From Helicobacter salomonis (GTDB lineage: Bacteria; Campylobacterota; Campylobacteria; Campylobacterales; Helicobacteraceae), in contig NZ_JAERIS010000003.1 of NCBI RefSeq assembly GCF_017979425.1, positions 1 through 64,000 on the forward strand: DNA of 64,000 nucleotides, in the 5' to 3' direction. Position numbers and translations under genes: made by a program. Under the pieces are notes generated by a model, which had not been told where the DNA came from, ran no database searches, and saw only the letters and a list, made by a program, of their open reading frames with translations. Positions 17,073 through 26,821 of the stretch are shown in pieces; within the stretch, counting starts at the first letter, position 1; every line of letters starts with the position of its first letter.

Positions 17073-17414
17073 ATGTCCAAGATGGTAGCTCCTCAGGGTG
17101 TGCCCGTTTGGGTGAATGAGGCGCGTTGTAAAGGTTGTGATTTATGTGTATCTGTGTGTCCGGCCGGAGTGCTAGGCATGGGTGTGCGCTTGGATCATAT
17201 TTTAGGCAAAGTGGCTAAGGTGGCTTATCCGGAGAGCTGTATAGGATGCTGTAAATGCGAACTGGGTTGCCCAGATTTTGCCATTTATGTCGCTGAAAAA
17301 AAAGAGTTCAAATTTGCTAAGGTGTCTAAGGATGCCGAAGAGAGAGGTGCTAGAGTGCGGGCTAACCATTACATGCTCTTAGAAGAGAGTGTCGCGCAGG
17401 GGAGGGGTCAATGA
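17073..17414 (+). CDS. oorD: 2-oxoglutarate:acceptor oxidoreductase, delta (ferredoxin-type) subunit
   Basis: A 113-residue protein with two [4Fe-4S] motifs, CKGCDLCVSVCPAGV and CIGCCKCELGCPDFAI. It is the electron-carrying subunit of the four-part OorDABC enzyme, which replaces 2-oxoglutarate dehydrogenase in the Helicobacter/Campylobacter TCA pathway. ATG 17073 follows AAGGAGTTTTG; a TTG one codon before is in frame but the spacing favours the ATG. It overlaps oorA by four bases (ATGA). Confidence 0.95.
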   Translation: MSKMVAPQGVPVWVNEARCKGCDLCVSVCPAGVLGMGVRLDHILGKVAKVAYPESCIGCCKCELGCPDFAIYVAEKKEFKFAKVSKDAEERGARVRANHYMLLEESVAQGRGQ

Positions 17415-18541
17415 GAGAAGTGATTTCTGATGGCAATGATTTAGTCGCTAAAGCGGCAATCGATGCGGGTTGTCGTTTCTTTGGGGGCTATCCGATCACG
17501 CCTAGCTCGGACATCATGCATGCGATGAGCAAACTCTTGCCTGCACATGGAGGGCATTTCATCCAAATGGAGGATGAGATTGGAGGGGTGTGTGTGGCAC
17601 TGGGGGCTAGCATGAGTGGAGTAAAATCCATGACAGCTAGTTCGGGGCCGGGGATTTCTCTTAAAGTAGAGCAGATTGGTTATGCCTTTATGACAGAAAC
17701 CCCCCTTGTGATTGTAGATGTCATGCGCTCAGGTCCCTCCACAGGGATGCCCACCCGTGTAGCTCAGGGGGATGTGAGTTTTCTAAAACACCCCTCGCAC
17801 GGAGATTTTAAATCCGTAACTTTGGCTCCGGGCAATTTAGAGGAGATTTATAGCGAAACTTTGCGCGCTTTTAATCTGGCTGAAATGCTCATGACTCCTG
17901 TCTTTTTGCTCCTAGATGAAACCATCGGACACATGTATGGTCGGGTGCAATTACCCGATTTGCAGGCAGTCCAGGAGAGCGTGATCAATCGGCGCGTTTT
18001 TGAGGGCGATCCTAAGGATTACCAGCCTTACGGCGTGCCCCAAGATGAGTCGGCTATTCTCAATCCCTTCTTTAAAGGCTATCGTTACCATATCACGGGC
18101 TTGCACCATGGCCCCATTGGCTTCCCCACAGAGGATGCGCAAATTGGAGGTGCACTCATCGATCGACTCTTTCATAAAATTGACTCTAAAAGCGACATTG
18201 TCTGCAAGAATGAAGAGATGGATTTAGAAGATGCGGATGTGCTCGTGATTGGCTATGGTTCGAGTTCGCTCGCGATCAAAGAGGCTTTAAAAGATTTAAA
18301 AGCGCAAAATCATCCTAAGAGAATTGGCTTTTTCCGCCCCCTCACACTTTGGCCCAGCCCCCAAGAACGCTTCAAGGTTTTAGGTGAACGCTTCGAAAAA
18401 ATCCTTGTGGTAGAGCTCAATAAGGGGCAGTATGTGCACGAGATTGAACATGTCATGGGGCGCAAAGTGGAGGCGTTGTTACAAGCCGATGGACGACCCT
18501 TTACCCCTAGGCAGATTGCGCTAAAAATAAAGGAGCTCTAA
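17411..18541 (+). CDS. oorA: 2-oxoglutarate:acceptor oxidoreductase, alpha subunit
   Basis: A 376-residue subunit with the pyrimidine-binding and transketolase-C-like domains of 2-oxoacid:ferredoxin oxidoreductases (GGYPITPSSDIMHAMSK near residue 27; MEDEIGGVCVALGASMSG; TASSGPGISLK). With OorB it forms the thiamine-diphosphate site where 2-oxoglutarate is decarboxylated to succinyl-CoA. It overlaps oorD (ATGA) and oorB by one base. Confidence 0.96.
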   Translation: MREVISDGNDLVAKAAIDAGCRFFGGYPITPSSDIMHAMSKLLPAHGGHFIQMEDEIGGVCVALGASMSGVKSMTASSGPGISLKVEQIGYAFMTETPLVIVDVMRSGPSTGMPTRVAQGDVSFLKHPSHGDFKSVTLAPGNLEEIYSETLRAFNLAEMLMTPVFLLLDETIGHMYGRVQLPDLQAVQESVINRRVFEGDPKDYQPYGVPQDESAILNPFFKGYRYHITGLHHGPIGFPTEDAQIGGALIDRLFHKIDSKSDIVCKNEEMDLEDADVLVIGYGSSSLAIKEALKDLKAQNHPKRIGFFRPLTLWPSPQERFKVLGERFEKILVVELNKGQYVHEIEHVMGRKVEALLQADGRPFTPRQIALKIKEL

Positions 18542-19368
18542 TGGCATTTGATTATGATGAATATTTACGCGTAGATAAAACCCCCACGCTCTGGTGTTGG
18601 GGCTGTGGTGATGGGGTGATCTTAAAGTGCATTATCCGCGCCATCGATAGCTTGGGCTGGAATATGGACGATGTGTGCTTGGTGAGTGGGATTGGGTGCA
18701 GCGGGCGCATGAGTTCGTATGTGAATTGCAATACTGTACACACCACACACGGGCGCGCACTGGCTTACGCCACCGGGATTAAGTTAGCCAACTCCAAAAA
18801 ACATGTGATTGTGGTGTCCGGCGATGGAGATAGCTTTGCTATTGGAGGGAATCACACCATCCATGCTTGCAGACGCAATATCGATCTTAACTTGGTGTTG
18901 GTCAATAACTTCATCTATGGGCTCACCAATTCACAAACCTCCCCCACTACGCCTAATGGCATGTGGACAGTTACCGCCCAAAGTGGCAATATTGACAATC
19001 ACTTTGACCCATGCGAGATCACCATGGCCGCGGGAGCGAGTTTTGTCGCGCGCGAGAGTGTATTAGACCCCAAGAGATTGGAGCGCACTCTAGCGGAAGG
19101 CTTTAGTCATAAGGGCTTTAGCTTTGTGGATGTGCATAGTAATTGCCATATCAATTTGGGGCGCAAAAACAAAATGGGCGAGGCGGCACAGACCTTAGCG
19201 TGGATTCAATCTCGTTTACTGAGCAAACGCCAATACGAAGCCTTAAGCCCTGAGGAGAGGGAGGGCAAGTATCCCACCGGTGTGCTCAAACATGACACTT
19301 CTAAGGTGGAGTATTGCGAGGCTTACGAGGGTGTGATTGAGAAAGCCTCTAAGAAAGAGAGGAACTAG
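18541..19368 (+). CDS. oorB: 2-oxoglutarate:acceptor oxidoreductase, beta subunit
   Basis: A 275-residue subunit that binds thiamine diphosphate; the motif GDGDSFAIGG followed about 27 residues later by LVNN is seen. CWGCGDG at the N terminus and the GIGCSGRMSSY block are typical of the family. It is translated directly after oorA (TAATG overlap) and 2 bases before oorC. Confidence 0.96.
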   Translation: MAFDYDEYLRVDKTPTLWCWGCGDGVILKCIIRAIDSLGWNMDDVCLVSGIGCSGRMSSYVNCNTVHTTHGRALAYATGIKLANSKKHVIVVSGDGDSFAIGGNHTIHACRRNIDLNLVLVNNFIYGLTNSQTSPTTPNGMWTVTAQSGNIDNHFDPCEITMAAGASFVARESVLDPKRLERTLAEGFSHKGFSFVDVHSNCHINLGRKNKMGEAAQTLAWIQSRLLSKRQYEALSPEEREGKYPTGVLKHDTSKVEYCEAYEGVIEKASKKERN

Positions 19369-19370
19369 CC

Positions 19371-19937
19371 ATGAGTTTAGAATTGCGTTTTACGGGCGTA
19401 GGCGGACAAGGGGTCTTGCTAGCTGGAGAGATTTTAGCCGAAGCCAAGATCGCCACGGGCGGGTTTGGCACTAAAACTTCTACTTACACCAGCCAAGTGA
19501 GGGGTGGGCCTACCAAAGTGGACATTATTTTGAGCTCCGAAGAAATCATCTACCCTTATGCCAAACGGGGCGAGATCGATTTTATGCTCTCAGTAGCCCA
19601 AAGCAGTTACAGCATTTTTAAGAGCGATGTCAAGCCCGGGGGTGTGGTGGTAGTTGACCCCAACTTAGTCCATCCCACTCCAGAGGATGAGGCCAAGTTT
19701 CAACTCTACAAAATCCCCATTATTAGTATTGCCAAAGATGAGGTGGGCAATATCATCACCCAATCTGTGGTTGCGCTGGCTATTACCATCACCTTAATGG
19801 AGTGCGTGGAACGCGCCCAGGTGATCGAAACGATGATTTCCAAAGTGCCAGCTAAAGTGGCAGAACTCAATAAAAAAGCCTTTGAGATTGGAGAAGCGCA
19901 CGCGCTCAAAGCGTTGGAAGCAAAGAAAATCTCTTGA
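19371..19937 (+). CDS. oorC: 2-oxoglutarate:acceptor oxidoreductase, gamma subunit
   Basis: A 188-residue gamma domain (FTGVGGQGVLLAGEILAEA at the N terminus; TYTSQVRGGPTKVDIILS), the CoA-side part of the enzyme. ATG 19371 follows the oorB stop by two bases. Its TGA stop overlaps the TTG start of the downstream lysA fusion as TTGA, so amino-acid synthesis genes are tied to this operon. Confidence 0.95.
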   Translation: MSLELRFTGVGGQGVLLAGEILAEAKIATGGFGTKTSTYTSQVRGGPTKVDIILSSEEIIYPYAKRGEIDFMLSVAQSSYSIFKSDVKPGGVVVVDPNLVHPTPEDEAKFQLYKIPIISIAKDEVGNIITQSVVALAITITLMECVERAQVIETMISKVPAKVAELNKKAFEIGEAHALKALEAKKIS

Positions 19938-21856
19938 ATTTAGACATTATTGCGGGCATTGCTGCCACGCATCCCACCCCCTTTTATCTCTATAACTTTG
20001 ATCAAATCGAGGAGGCCTTTTTAGAGTTTAAAAACGCCTTTAGCGGGGGTAAATCCCTGATTTGTTATGCCTTGAAAGCCAATTCTAATTTAAGTTTATT
20101 AGCCCATCTAGCGCGTTTGGGAGCGGGGGGGGATTGTGTCTCCATTTATGAAGTGCGCCGTGCCCTGCTAGCGGGCATCCCCCCTTATAAAATCATCTTT
20201 AGCGGGGTGGGCAAGCTAGAGAGCGAGATTCAAGAAGCCCTAAAGAGCAAAATTTTATTTTTAAATGTGGAATCTTTTGAAGAACTCCAGCTGATTGAGC
20301 GCATCGCTACAAATTTAAACACCCCCGCGCGTATCAGTGTGCGGGTTAACCCCAACATTGATGCACAAACCCACCCCCATATCTCTACGGGTCTATGGGA
20401 AAATAAATTTGGGGTAGAGGAAAAAGAGGCGGTGCAGATGTTTATGTTTGCCAAACAATCCCCCTTCTTAGAACCGGTAGGCTTGCATTGTCATATTGGC
20501 TCCCAACTCATCGAGCTAGAACCCATCAAAGAAGCGAGCGAAAAAATGAGCGCGCTCGCGCGCTTTCTAATAGCCAGTGGGGTAGAACTCAAGTTTTTAG
20601 ATATGGGCGGAGGGCTTGGCGTGGACGAGGGCAAGGGGTGTATTAGCATTGTGGACTACGCTAAACCCCTTAAAAGCGTGGCGCAAAAATTAGACTTGAC
20701 TTTAATCTGTGAGCCGGGGCGCAGAATTGTGGCTGATAGCGGAGTGCTAGTTAGTCGCGTGCAATATGTCAAGTCTAGCGCGCAGAAGAATTTTGTGGTA
20801 GTTGATGCGGGGATGAATGACTTTGTGCGCCCCGCGTTGTATGGGGCGCGCCATCAAGTAGAGGTGCTTAACGCCCAAGAGGGCGAGCAAGCTCTTTTTG
20901 ACATTGTGGGCCCGGTGTGTGAGAGCGCAGATTGCTTTTTAAAAGGGGTAGCTTTAAGAGGGGTGGCTAGGGGGGATTTGCTGGTGTTTAAGCAGGCGGG
21001 AGCTTATGGGGCGAGCATGGCTAGTCGTTACAACAGCCGTCCTAAGATTTTAGAGCTAGGTTTAGAGCAGAGTCGTGTACATATTTTAAGAGATCGAGAA
21101 AACTTTTTCGACAACATCGCCCATGAGATCGGGCATTTGGAGAGTATAGGTATCCATGCTAAGAGGGCACAGATCGATCGCATTGATGAGGCATTGAGCA
21201 AGCTGTTAAATACCCGTTTAGCTTTAAGTCAAGAAATCGCCCAAGACAAGCAAAAGAGCGCTTTGAGCATGTATAACCCTGTGCGAGAGGCCCAAATTTT
21301 TAAGAAAGTAGGCGCTCAACTAGAGAGCATCTACACAGAGATTTTAAGCGTATCAAGGGCATTGGTAGGCCCTGAAAAAGTGGGGATCAGCACCCACACA
21401 AGCACAGCTAGAAGGCTTTTGGGGCAACAATTTAAGTTAAAACTCTACAACCCTCTGACGCTTTTTGAGGCGATTTTGCTTAAAGGTGTGGATTACGGGC
21501 TTTTTGAGGTGCGGGGTAGTAATGCCTACGCACAAGGGCTCAAAGCCTTGAGTGTGCATATTGAGCACCAATGCCTAGAGATCGCGCATAGCTTTAAAAT
21601 CGCGAGCACATGGTGTTTGCTCGTGGGGCGTTTTGGCTTCTTGGCACAGGAAAACCCTACACGGCGCGCGTGGTGGTTTGCTCCCACAGAGGGAAAAGAA
21701 GTGCAAGTCCTTTTGAGCGCGTGCACAGACCCCTACTTTTTAGCCACACCACTAGGGTGCTTGCTAGAAGCCAATGCAGACCTAGAATTACCCACCCATT
21801 TAGAGCCCCTATGTCTAGGCACTTATTCCACCACACGGAGAACAAGTGGAGTTTAA
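19934..21856 (+). CDS. lysA: Fusion: diaminopimelate decarboxylase + AroQ chorismate mutase + PDT-like tail
   Basis: One unbroken frame of 640 codons. Residues 1-395 are LysA: PLP lysine at 48 (YALKANSN), HIGSQ near 187, EPGR near 260, the CESADCF motif (Cys329) and YNSRPKILEL near 366. It makes lysine from meso-DAP. Residues about 402-478 are an AroQ chorismate mutase: Arg411, Arg428, Lys439, Arg451 and Glu452 reproduce the spacing of Arg11, Arg28, Lys39, Arg51 and Glu52 in the E. coli enzyme; Asn448 replaces Asp48 and Val478 replaces Gln88. The rest (480-640) has a pattern like a worn prephenate dehydratase domain (DYGLFEVRGSN against DYGVVPIENS), without the usual GPxGT start. In H. pylori lysA and a chorismate mutase gene are neighbours but separate, as I recall. 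TTG start overlaps the oorC stop. Confidence 0.85.
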   Translation: MNLDIIAGIAATHPTPFYLYNFDQIEEAFLEFKNAFSGGKSLICYALKANSNLSLLAHLARLGAGGDCVSIYEVRRALLAGIPPYKIIFSGVGKLESEIQEALKSKILFLNVESFEELQLIERIATNLNTPARISVRVNPNIDAQTHPHISTGLWENKFGVEEKEAVQMFMFAKQSPFLEPVGLHCHIGSQLIELEPIKEASEKMSALARFLIASGVELKFLDMGGGLGVDEGKGCISIVDYAKPLKSVAQKLDLTLICEPGRRIVADSGVLVSRVQYVKSSAQKNFVVVDAGMNDFVRPALYGARHQVEVLNAQEGEQALFDIVGPVCESADCFLKGVALRGVARGDLLVFKQAGAYGASMASRYNSRPKILELGLEQSRVHILRDRENFFDNIAHEIGHLESIGIHAKRAQIDRIDEALSKLLNTRLALSQEIAQDKQKSALSMYNPVREAQIFKKVGAQLESIYTEILSVSRALVGPEKVGISTHTSTARRLLGQQFKLKLYNPLTLFEAILLKGVDYGLFEVRGSNAYAQGLKALSVHIEHQCLEIAHSFKIASTWCLLVGRFGFLAQENPTRRAWWFAPTEGKEVQVLLSACTDPYFLATPLGCLLEANADLELPTHLEPLCLGTYSTTRRTSGV

Positions 21857-22721
21857 ACCCCTGAGTTTAGAGCTAAAAGGGCTGTTAGACGCGCATTTGC
21901 AAGCGGATAATTTTAGCGTGGCGGATGTGAATTTTACCAATTTGTATTTGTGGAAAAATGCTAGGGACATTCGTCTAGCCCTTGTGTGTGGCTGTGTAGT
22001 GATCCGCACACAATACCCTAAGCAAACCCCTTTTTATTTTTACCCCATCGGGGCGGGGAATAAAAGGGCGGTTATTCAAGCCCTATTAGAATTAGAACCC
22101 AAACTAGAGCTACGCGCCCTAGAGGAACAACATAAGCAAGAACTAGAGGTGTACTTTCCCAATGTTTTTGCGTTTGAGGCAAGGCGAGATCGCTTTGACT
22201 ATATCTACCGCACTGCCGAACTCGTTGCCCTGCAGGGCAAGAAATACCATAAAAAGAAAAATCACCTCAACGCCTTTTTAAAACAATACCCCCACTTCAC
22301 TTACGAACCCATCGGCGCGCACAATCGCGATCAAATTGCCAGTGCTCTCACAGAATGGCGCACCTTAAGGCAGGAAGATCAGGCCTTAGATGACGAGCAT
22401 CGGGGCATTTTGGACACGCTAGCTGTCTTCGAAGAGTTGCAATTACAAGGGGGGGTTATCCGCATAAGGGAGCGCGTGGTGGCGATGAGTTTTGGGGAGA
22501 GAATTAATACGGATATGGCAGTGATACACATCGAAAAGGCAGACCCCCGTGTACGCGGAGCTTACCAGATGATCAACCAACAACTCTTAGCCCACGCCTT
22601 TAAAGACTGCCCCCTAGTCAATCGCGAAGAGGATTTAGGCATTGAGGGCTTGCGCCAAGCCAAAATGGGCTATCACCCTGCCTTTTTACTACAAAAATTC
22701 CACGCTAACTATAAGGATTGA
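21846..22721 (+). CDS. DUF2156 / phosphatidylglycerol lysyltransferase C-terminal-like protein
   Basis: A 291-residue soluble protein of the DUF2156 family (an acyltransferase-like fold shared with the C-terminal domain of MprF/LPG synthases). Pointers are FTNLYLWKNARD near residue 30, GKKYHKKKNHLNAFLKQYP near 135 and the LGIEGLRQAKMGYHPAFLLQKF end. Membrane flippase segments of true MprF are absent, so lipid lysylation is not implied. The GTG start (GGAG 7 bases upstream) lies 11 bases inside the end of the lysA fusion. The stop is one base before pabB. Confidence 0.72.
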   Translation: MEFKPLSLELKGLLDAHLQADNFSVADVNFTNLYLWKNARDIRLALVCGCVVIRTQYPKQTPFYFYPIGAGNKRAVIQALLELEPKLELRALEEQHKQELEVYFPNVFAFEARRDRFDYIYRTAELVALQGKKYHKKKNHLNAFLKQYPHFTYEPIGAHNRDQIASALTEWRTLRQEDQALDDEHRGILDTLAVFEELQLQGGVIRIRERVVAMSFGERINTDMAVIHIEKADPRVRGAYQMINQQLLAHAFKDCPLVNREEDLGIEGLRQAKMGYHPAFLLQKFHANYKD

Positions 22722-22722
22722 C

Positions 22723-24381
22723 ATGCAAGAAGCCATCTTTGGCGCGTTTCACTACACCCAGCCCCTGCAGAGTTTTCAGGCATTTCACCATGCCCAATTG
22801 CAAGATTTGTGTGAGCGCATCGATGAACAACGCCATACGGGCTACTTTGTGGGTTATATTCACTACAATGCCCTAAGTGCGACCACCTCTAAAATCCCCA
22901 TTGCCTACTTTACCCAGTTCGCTAGCAAAGAGGCCTACACCCCTCAACCTCCAGCAAACATGGCTTTTTACCCCCAAATCAGCACGCCCATAGATTTTAA
23001 CACCTATGCCCATCAATTTAAGGCAATTCAAGAGACATTTGACAAGGGGGAATGCGCGCAGGTGAATTTAACTTTGCCCTTGCATCTCAAAACCCACGCC
23101 ACACCCCGCGCCACTTTTGAGCAAGTCTTGATCAACCAACACACCCCCTATTGCGCTTTTTTGCCAAGCCCCTTTGAAACTATTTTAAGTTTTTCGCCCG
23201 AATTGTTTTTTGATTTGGATTATGCCGCGCAGACCATACGAGTCAAGCCCATGAAGGGCACGATCGCACGGGGAGCAACCCCAGAGCAAGACGCACACAA
23301 TAAAACATTTTTGCAAAACGATCCTAAAAATCGTAATGAAAACACCATGGTGGTGGATTTATTCACCCAGGAGCTCGCCCAAATCGCCCACAAGGTGGAG
23401 GTTACTAAGCTGTGCGAAGTGGAAGCCCACCCAACTCTCTTTCAAATGACTTCTACTTTAGTGGGCACGCTCAAAAGCCCCCGACTTTTCCCCATTTTAG
23501 AGGCAATCTTCCCCTCTAGCTCGGTAACAGGCGAACCTAAAAAGAAAAGCATGCAACTCATACAAGATTTAGAGCAACATGAGCGGGGCGTGTATTGCGG
23601 AGCGATTGGGATTATTGACTCTGAGCGAGCCTTTTTTAATGTGCCCATCCGCACCATGTGCGCGCCTACGCAGAGTCAAACCTACACTTTGTGCGTGGGC
23701 AGTGGAGTAACTCAGGCCAGCCAGCTCGAATCGGAATACCAAGAGTGCTATTTAAAGAGTTTCTTTATCTTGCCTAAGATCGAGTTTAGCCTGATTGAAA
23801 CTATGCTAGTGCGCCATTTGGAGATTTGCCATAGAGATTTGCACGCCCAGCGTCTAAAGACAAGTGCGCGTTATTTTAACTTTGTCTATGAAGACTGGCT
23901 AGAACATTACCAGCCCACCCAAGATGGCATTTTACGCCTCTTATGGCATAAAGACGGAAGCTATAGCCTAGAATACAGCCCCCTAGAACCCCCCAAGAGC
24001 ACGAAATTGCTTTTAGCCAAAAAGCCCCTAGACCCCTGTAATGATTTTTTAATCCACAAGACCACCTACACCCCGTGGTATGAAGAGGCACGCACGCAGA
24101 TCCAAAGGGGGGGTTGTTTTGATGTGTTGCACTACACTCCTGAGGGGCAACTTAGCGAAGGAGCACGCAGTAATCTCATGTTAGAGATAGAGGGACAACT
24201 CTACACCCCAGCATTTGGCACAGGGCTTTTAAAAGGAGTGGGGGTTACCCGTTTGATCGAGGCGGGGCGTTGCACTCCTAAGACATTGAGCTTAGAGGAC
24301 TTGAGGCGGGCAGATAAGATTTATGCCACCAACGCCATTAGGGGCGTGGTGGAGGTCAGGCTAGAAGAGCCCATGTTATAA
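22723..24381 (+). CDS. pabB: Aminodeoxychorismate synthase I fused to aminodeoxychorismate lyase (PabB-PabC)
   Basis: A 552-residue bifunctional protein for p-aminobenzoate, the folate precursor. Residues 1-325 are a shortened PabB (chorismate-binding) domain: KPMKGTIARGATPEQD, RNENTMVVDLFTQELA and the SSSVTGEPKKKSMQLI active-site block. Residues 355-552 are a class-IV aminotransferase-fold lyase: SEGARSNLMLEIEGQLYTPAFGTGLLKGV. The ATG at 22723 is chosen; the frame is open upstream but that part overlaps the DUF2156 gene. folP, the next pathway user, is at 33.3 kb. The ppsA promoter overlaps its stop. Confidence 0.92.
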   Translation: MQEAIFGAFHYTQPLQSFQAFHHAQLQDLCERIDEQRHTGYFVGYIHYNALSATTSKIPIAYFTQFASKEAYTPQPPANMAFYPQISTPIDFNTYAHQFKAIQETFDKGECAQVNLTLPLHLKTHATPRATFEQVLINQHTPYCAFLPSPFETILSFSPELFFDLDYAAQTIRVKPMKGTIARGATPEQDAHNKTFLQNDPKNRNENTMVVDLFTQELAQIAHKVEVTKLCEVEAHPTLFQMTSTLVGTLKSPRLFPILEAIFPSSSVTGEPKKKSMQLIQDLEQHERGVYCGAIGIIDSERAFFNVPIRTMCAPTQSQTYTLCVGSGVTQASQLESEYQECYLKSFFILPKIEFSLIETMLVRHLEICHRDLHAQRLKTSARYFNFVYEDWLEHYQPTQDGILRLLWHKDGSYSLEYSPLEPPKSTKLLLAKKPLDPCNDFLIHKTTYTPWYEEARTQIQRGGCFDVLHYTPEGQLSEGARSNLMLEIEGQLYTPAFGTGLLKGVGVTRLIEAGRCTPKTLSLEDLRRADKIYATNAIRGVVEVRLEEPML

Positions 24382-24382
24382 T
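24377..24382 (+). promoter_or_regulatory. Extended -10 (TGT-TATAAT) for ppsA
   Basis: ATGTTATAAT overlaps the last codons and stop of pabB, 28 bases before the ppsA ATG. It suggests that ppsA-pepE can be transcribed independently of the upstream chain. Confidence 0.6.
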
Positions 24383-24409
24383 TTGCACACCATACCATAA
24401 AGGGGTTTT

Positions 24410-26821
24410 ATGCGCTACATCAAGTTTTACAAAGAGATCAACAACAGAGATGTTAACCTAGTTGGAGGTAAGAATGCGAGCATTGGGGAGATGTTTCAAG
24501 AACTCGTGCCTAGTGGGATCAAAGTGCCTAATGGCTTTGCCATTACCAGCGATGCCTATTGGTATCTCTTGGAAAAAGGGGGCATTAAAGCCCAAATTGT
24601 AGACCTATTAGAAGGTGTGGATGCGACCGAATTAGATGTTTTAAAAATGCGCTCCAAGCAGATTCGCGACCTCATCTTTGGCACGCCTCTGCCTGCTGAT
24701 TTACGCGATGAAATCCTACAAGCCTATCAGATACTCAGTGATGAATATCACATGCGTGAGGCGGATGTAGCCGTGCGTAGCTCTGCTACCGCTGAAGACC
24801 TCCCAGATGCCTCTTTTGCTGGACAACAAGACACCTATTTGAATATCAAGGGAAAAACCGAACTCATTCACTACATCAAGGCGTGTTTAGCCTCGCTCTT
24901 CACCGATCGCGCTATCAGTTACCGCGCTTCTAGGGGTTTTGATCATTTAAAAGTAGCTTTAAGCGTGGGGGTGCAGAAAATGGTGCGTGCAGACAAAGCC
25001 AGTGCGGGGGTGATGTTCTCTATTGACACGGAAACGGGCTTTAAAAACGCAGTCTTTATCACTTCTAGCTGGGGCTTGGGGGAGAGTGTGGTGGGGGGGT
25101 TAGTAAATCCCGATGAGTTTTATGTCTTTAAGCCCACTCTAGCCCAGGGCAAAGAACCCATTATCAAACGCCAATTGGGCGATAAGAGTAATAAAATTGT
25201 ATATGCGAGTCGGGGGAGCGAACACCCCACTAAAACCATTCCCACTACACCCAAGGAACAACATAGTTTTTCTTTAAGTGATAGCGATATTTTAAACTTG
25301 GCACGCGATGCAGCCATTATTGAAGAACATTATACCAAAGAAGCGGGGCAATACCGCCCGATGGACATTGAATGGGCTAAGGATGGGGATAATGGGGAGA
25401 TTTTCATCGTGCAGGCACGCCCAGAGACCGTGCAGAGTCAAAGCCTTAAGCAGAATGCTAAGGTGTATGAAAAATATCATTTCAAGAGCGCGCCCCCTAA
25501 AGAGGCGTTGCTTACAGGTAAGGCGATCGGGGGCAAGATTGGCATAGGCAAGGTGCGCGTGATCAACAGCTTAGATCACATGAATATCTTTAAGGAGGGG
25601 GAAATTTTAGTTACAGATAACACCGACCCAGATTGGGAGCCCATTATGAAAAAGGCCAGCGCGGTGGTTACCAATCGGGGTGGGCGCACCTGCCATGCTG
25701 CCATTGTGGCTAGAGAAATTGGCGTGCCCACCATCGTAGGAGCGATTGGGGCAACCGAATCGCTCTACACGGGCATGGAGGTTACGATCTCGTGCGCGCA
25801 GGGGGAAACGGGCTATATCTATGCGGGTGCGCACGCCTTTGAAGTGGAGCGCATCGCCCTAGATTCCATGCAAGAGCCCAAAACCAAAATTTATCTCAAT
25901 ATTGGCAACCCGGAGAAAGCCTTTAAATTCTCACAATTGCCCAATCACGGCGTGGGGCTGGCGCGCATGGAGCTTATCATGCTCAACCAGATCAAAGCTC
26001 ATCCCCTAGCCTTAGTAGATTTACACCACAATAAAAGCGTGCCTGAGCGCGATCAGTTAGAAAATTTAATCGCGGGATACGAGAGCCCTAAAGATTTCTT
26101 TGTCAAAAAGATCGCTGAGGGAATGGGGATGATCAGTGCGGCCTTTTATCCAAAACCGGTGATTGTGCGCACTAGCGATTTTAAGTCCAACGAATACATG
26201 CGCATGCTAGGGGGAGGCGCGTATGAACCCCATGAGGAAAACCCCATGCTAGGTTTCAGGGGGGCAAGTCGCTACTATTCGGACCTTTATAAAGAAGCTT
26301 TTGCTTGGGAGTGTGAGGCCTTATGCATGGTGCGTGAAAAAATGGGGCTGACCAATATGAAGATTATGATCCCCTTCTTGCGCACCATTGAGGAGGCTAA
26401 AAAGGTCTTGGAGATTCTGCGTAAAAATGGGCTAGAATCGGGCAAAAACGGGCTAGAACTCTACATTATGTGCGAATTGCCCGTAAATGTGATCTTGGCT
26501 GATGATTTCCTCAATCTCTTTGATGGCTTTTCGATCGGCTCGAATGACTTAACCCAACTCACTTTGGGCGTGGATAGGGATGGACAATTAGTCAGCCATG
26601 TCTTTGATGAGCGCAACCCGGTGATGCTGGAGATGTTTAAGCGCGCCATTGAGGCCTGCCAAAGGCATGGCAAGTATTGCGGAATTTGCGGGCAAGCCCC
26701 CAGCGATTACATCGAAGTAGCAGAGTTTCTAGTCAAGCAGGGCATTAGCTCCCTCTCGCTCAACCCCGACTCGGTCATCGCCACTTGGAATAGAGTCGTG
26801 CAGTTGGAAGGGCAAGCGTGA
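24410..26821 (+). CDS. ppsA: Phosphoenolpyruvate synthase
   Basis: Makes PEP from pyruvate and ATP (AMP and phosphate released), feeding gluconeogenesis together with fba. The 803 residues cover an ATP-grasp-like domain ([31 protein letters not shown]), the swivelling phosphohistidine domain ([21 protein letters not shown], His about 429) and the PEP-binding barrel ([31 protein letters not shown]). ATG 24410 follows AAAGGGG. In H. pylori ppsA lies next to the thrS region; here it is 16 kb away. Confidence 0.97.
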   Translation: MRYIKFYKEINNRDVNLVGGKNASIGEMFQELVPSGIKVPNGFAITSDAYWYLLEKGGIKAQIVDLLEGVDATELDVLKMRSKQIRDLIFGTPLPADLRDEILQAYQILSDEYHMREADVAVRSSATAEDLPDASFAGQQDTYLNIKGKTELIHYIKACLASLFTDRAISYRASRGFDHLKVALSVGVQKMVRADKASAGVMFSIDTETGFKNAVFITSSWGLGESVVGGLVNPDEFYVFKPTLAQGKEPIIKRQLGDKSNKIVYASRGSEHPTKTIPTTPKEQHSFSLSDSDILNLARDAAIIEEHYTKEAGQYRPMDIEWAKDGDNGEIFIVQARPETVQSQSLKQNAKVYEKYHFKSAPPKEALLTGKAIGGKIGIGKVRVINSLDHMNIFKEGEILVTDNTDPDWEPIMKKASAVVTNRGGRTCHAAIVAREIGVPTIVGAIGATESLYTGMEVTISCAQGETGYIYAGAHAFEVERIALDSMQEPKTKIYLNIGNPEKAFKFSQLPNHGVGLARMELIMLNQIKAHPLALVDLHHNKSVPERDQLENLIAGYESPKDFFVKKIAEGMGMISAAFYPKPVIVRTSDFKSNEYMRMLGGGAYEPHEENPMLGFRGASRYYSDLYKEAFAWECEALCMVREKMGLTNMKIMIPFLRTIEEAKKVLEILRKNGLESGKNGLELYIMCELPVNVILADDFLNLFDGFSIGSNDLTQLTLGVDRDGQLVSHVFDERNPVMLEMFKRAIEACQRHGKYCGICGQAPSDYIEVAEFLVKQGISSLSLNPDSVIATWNRVVQLEGQA

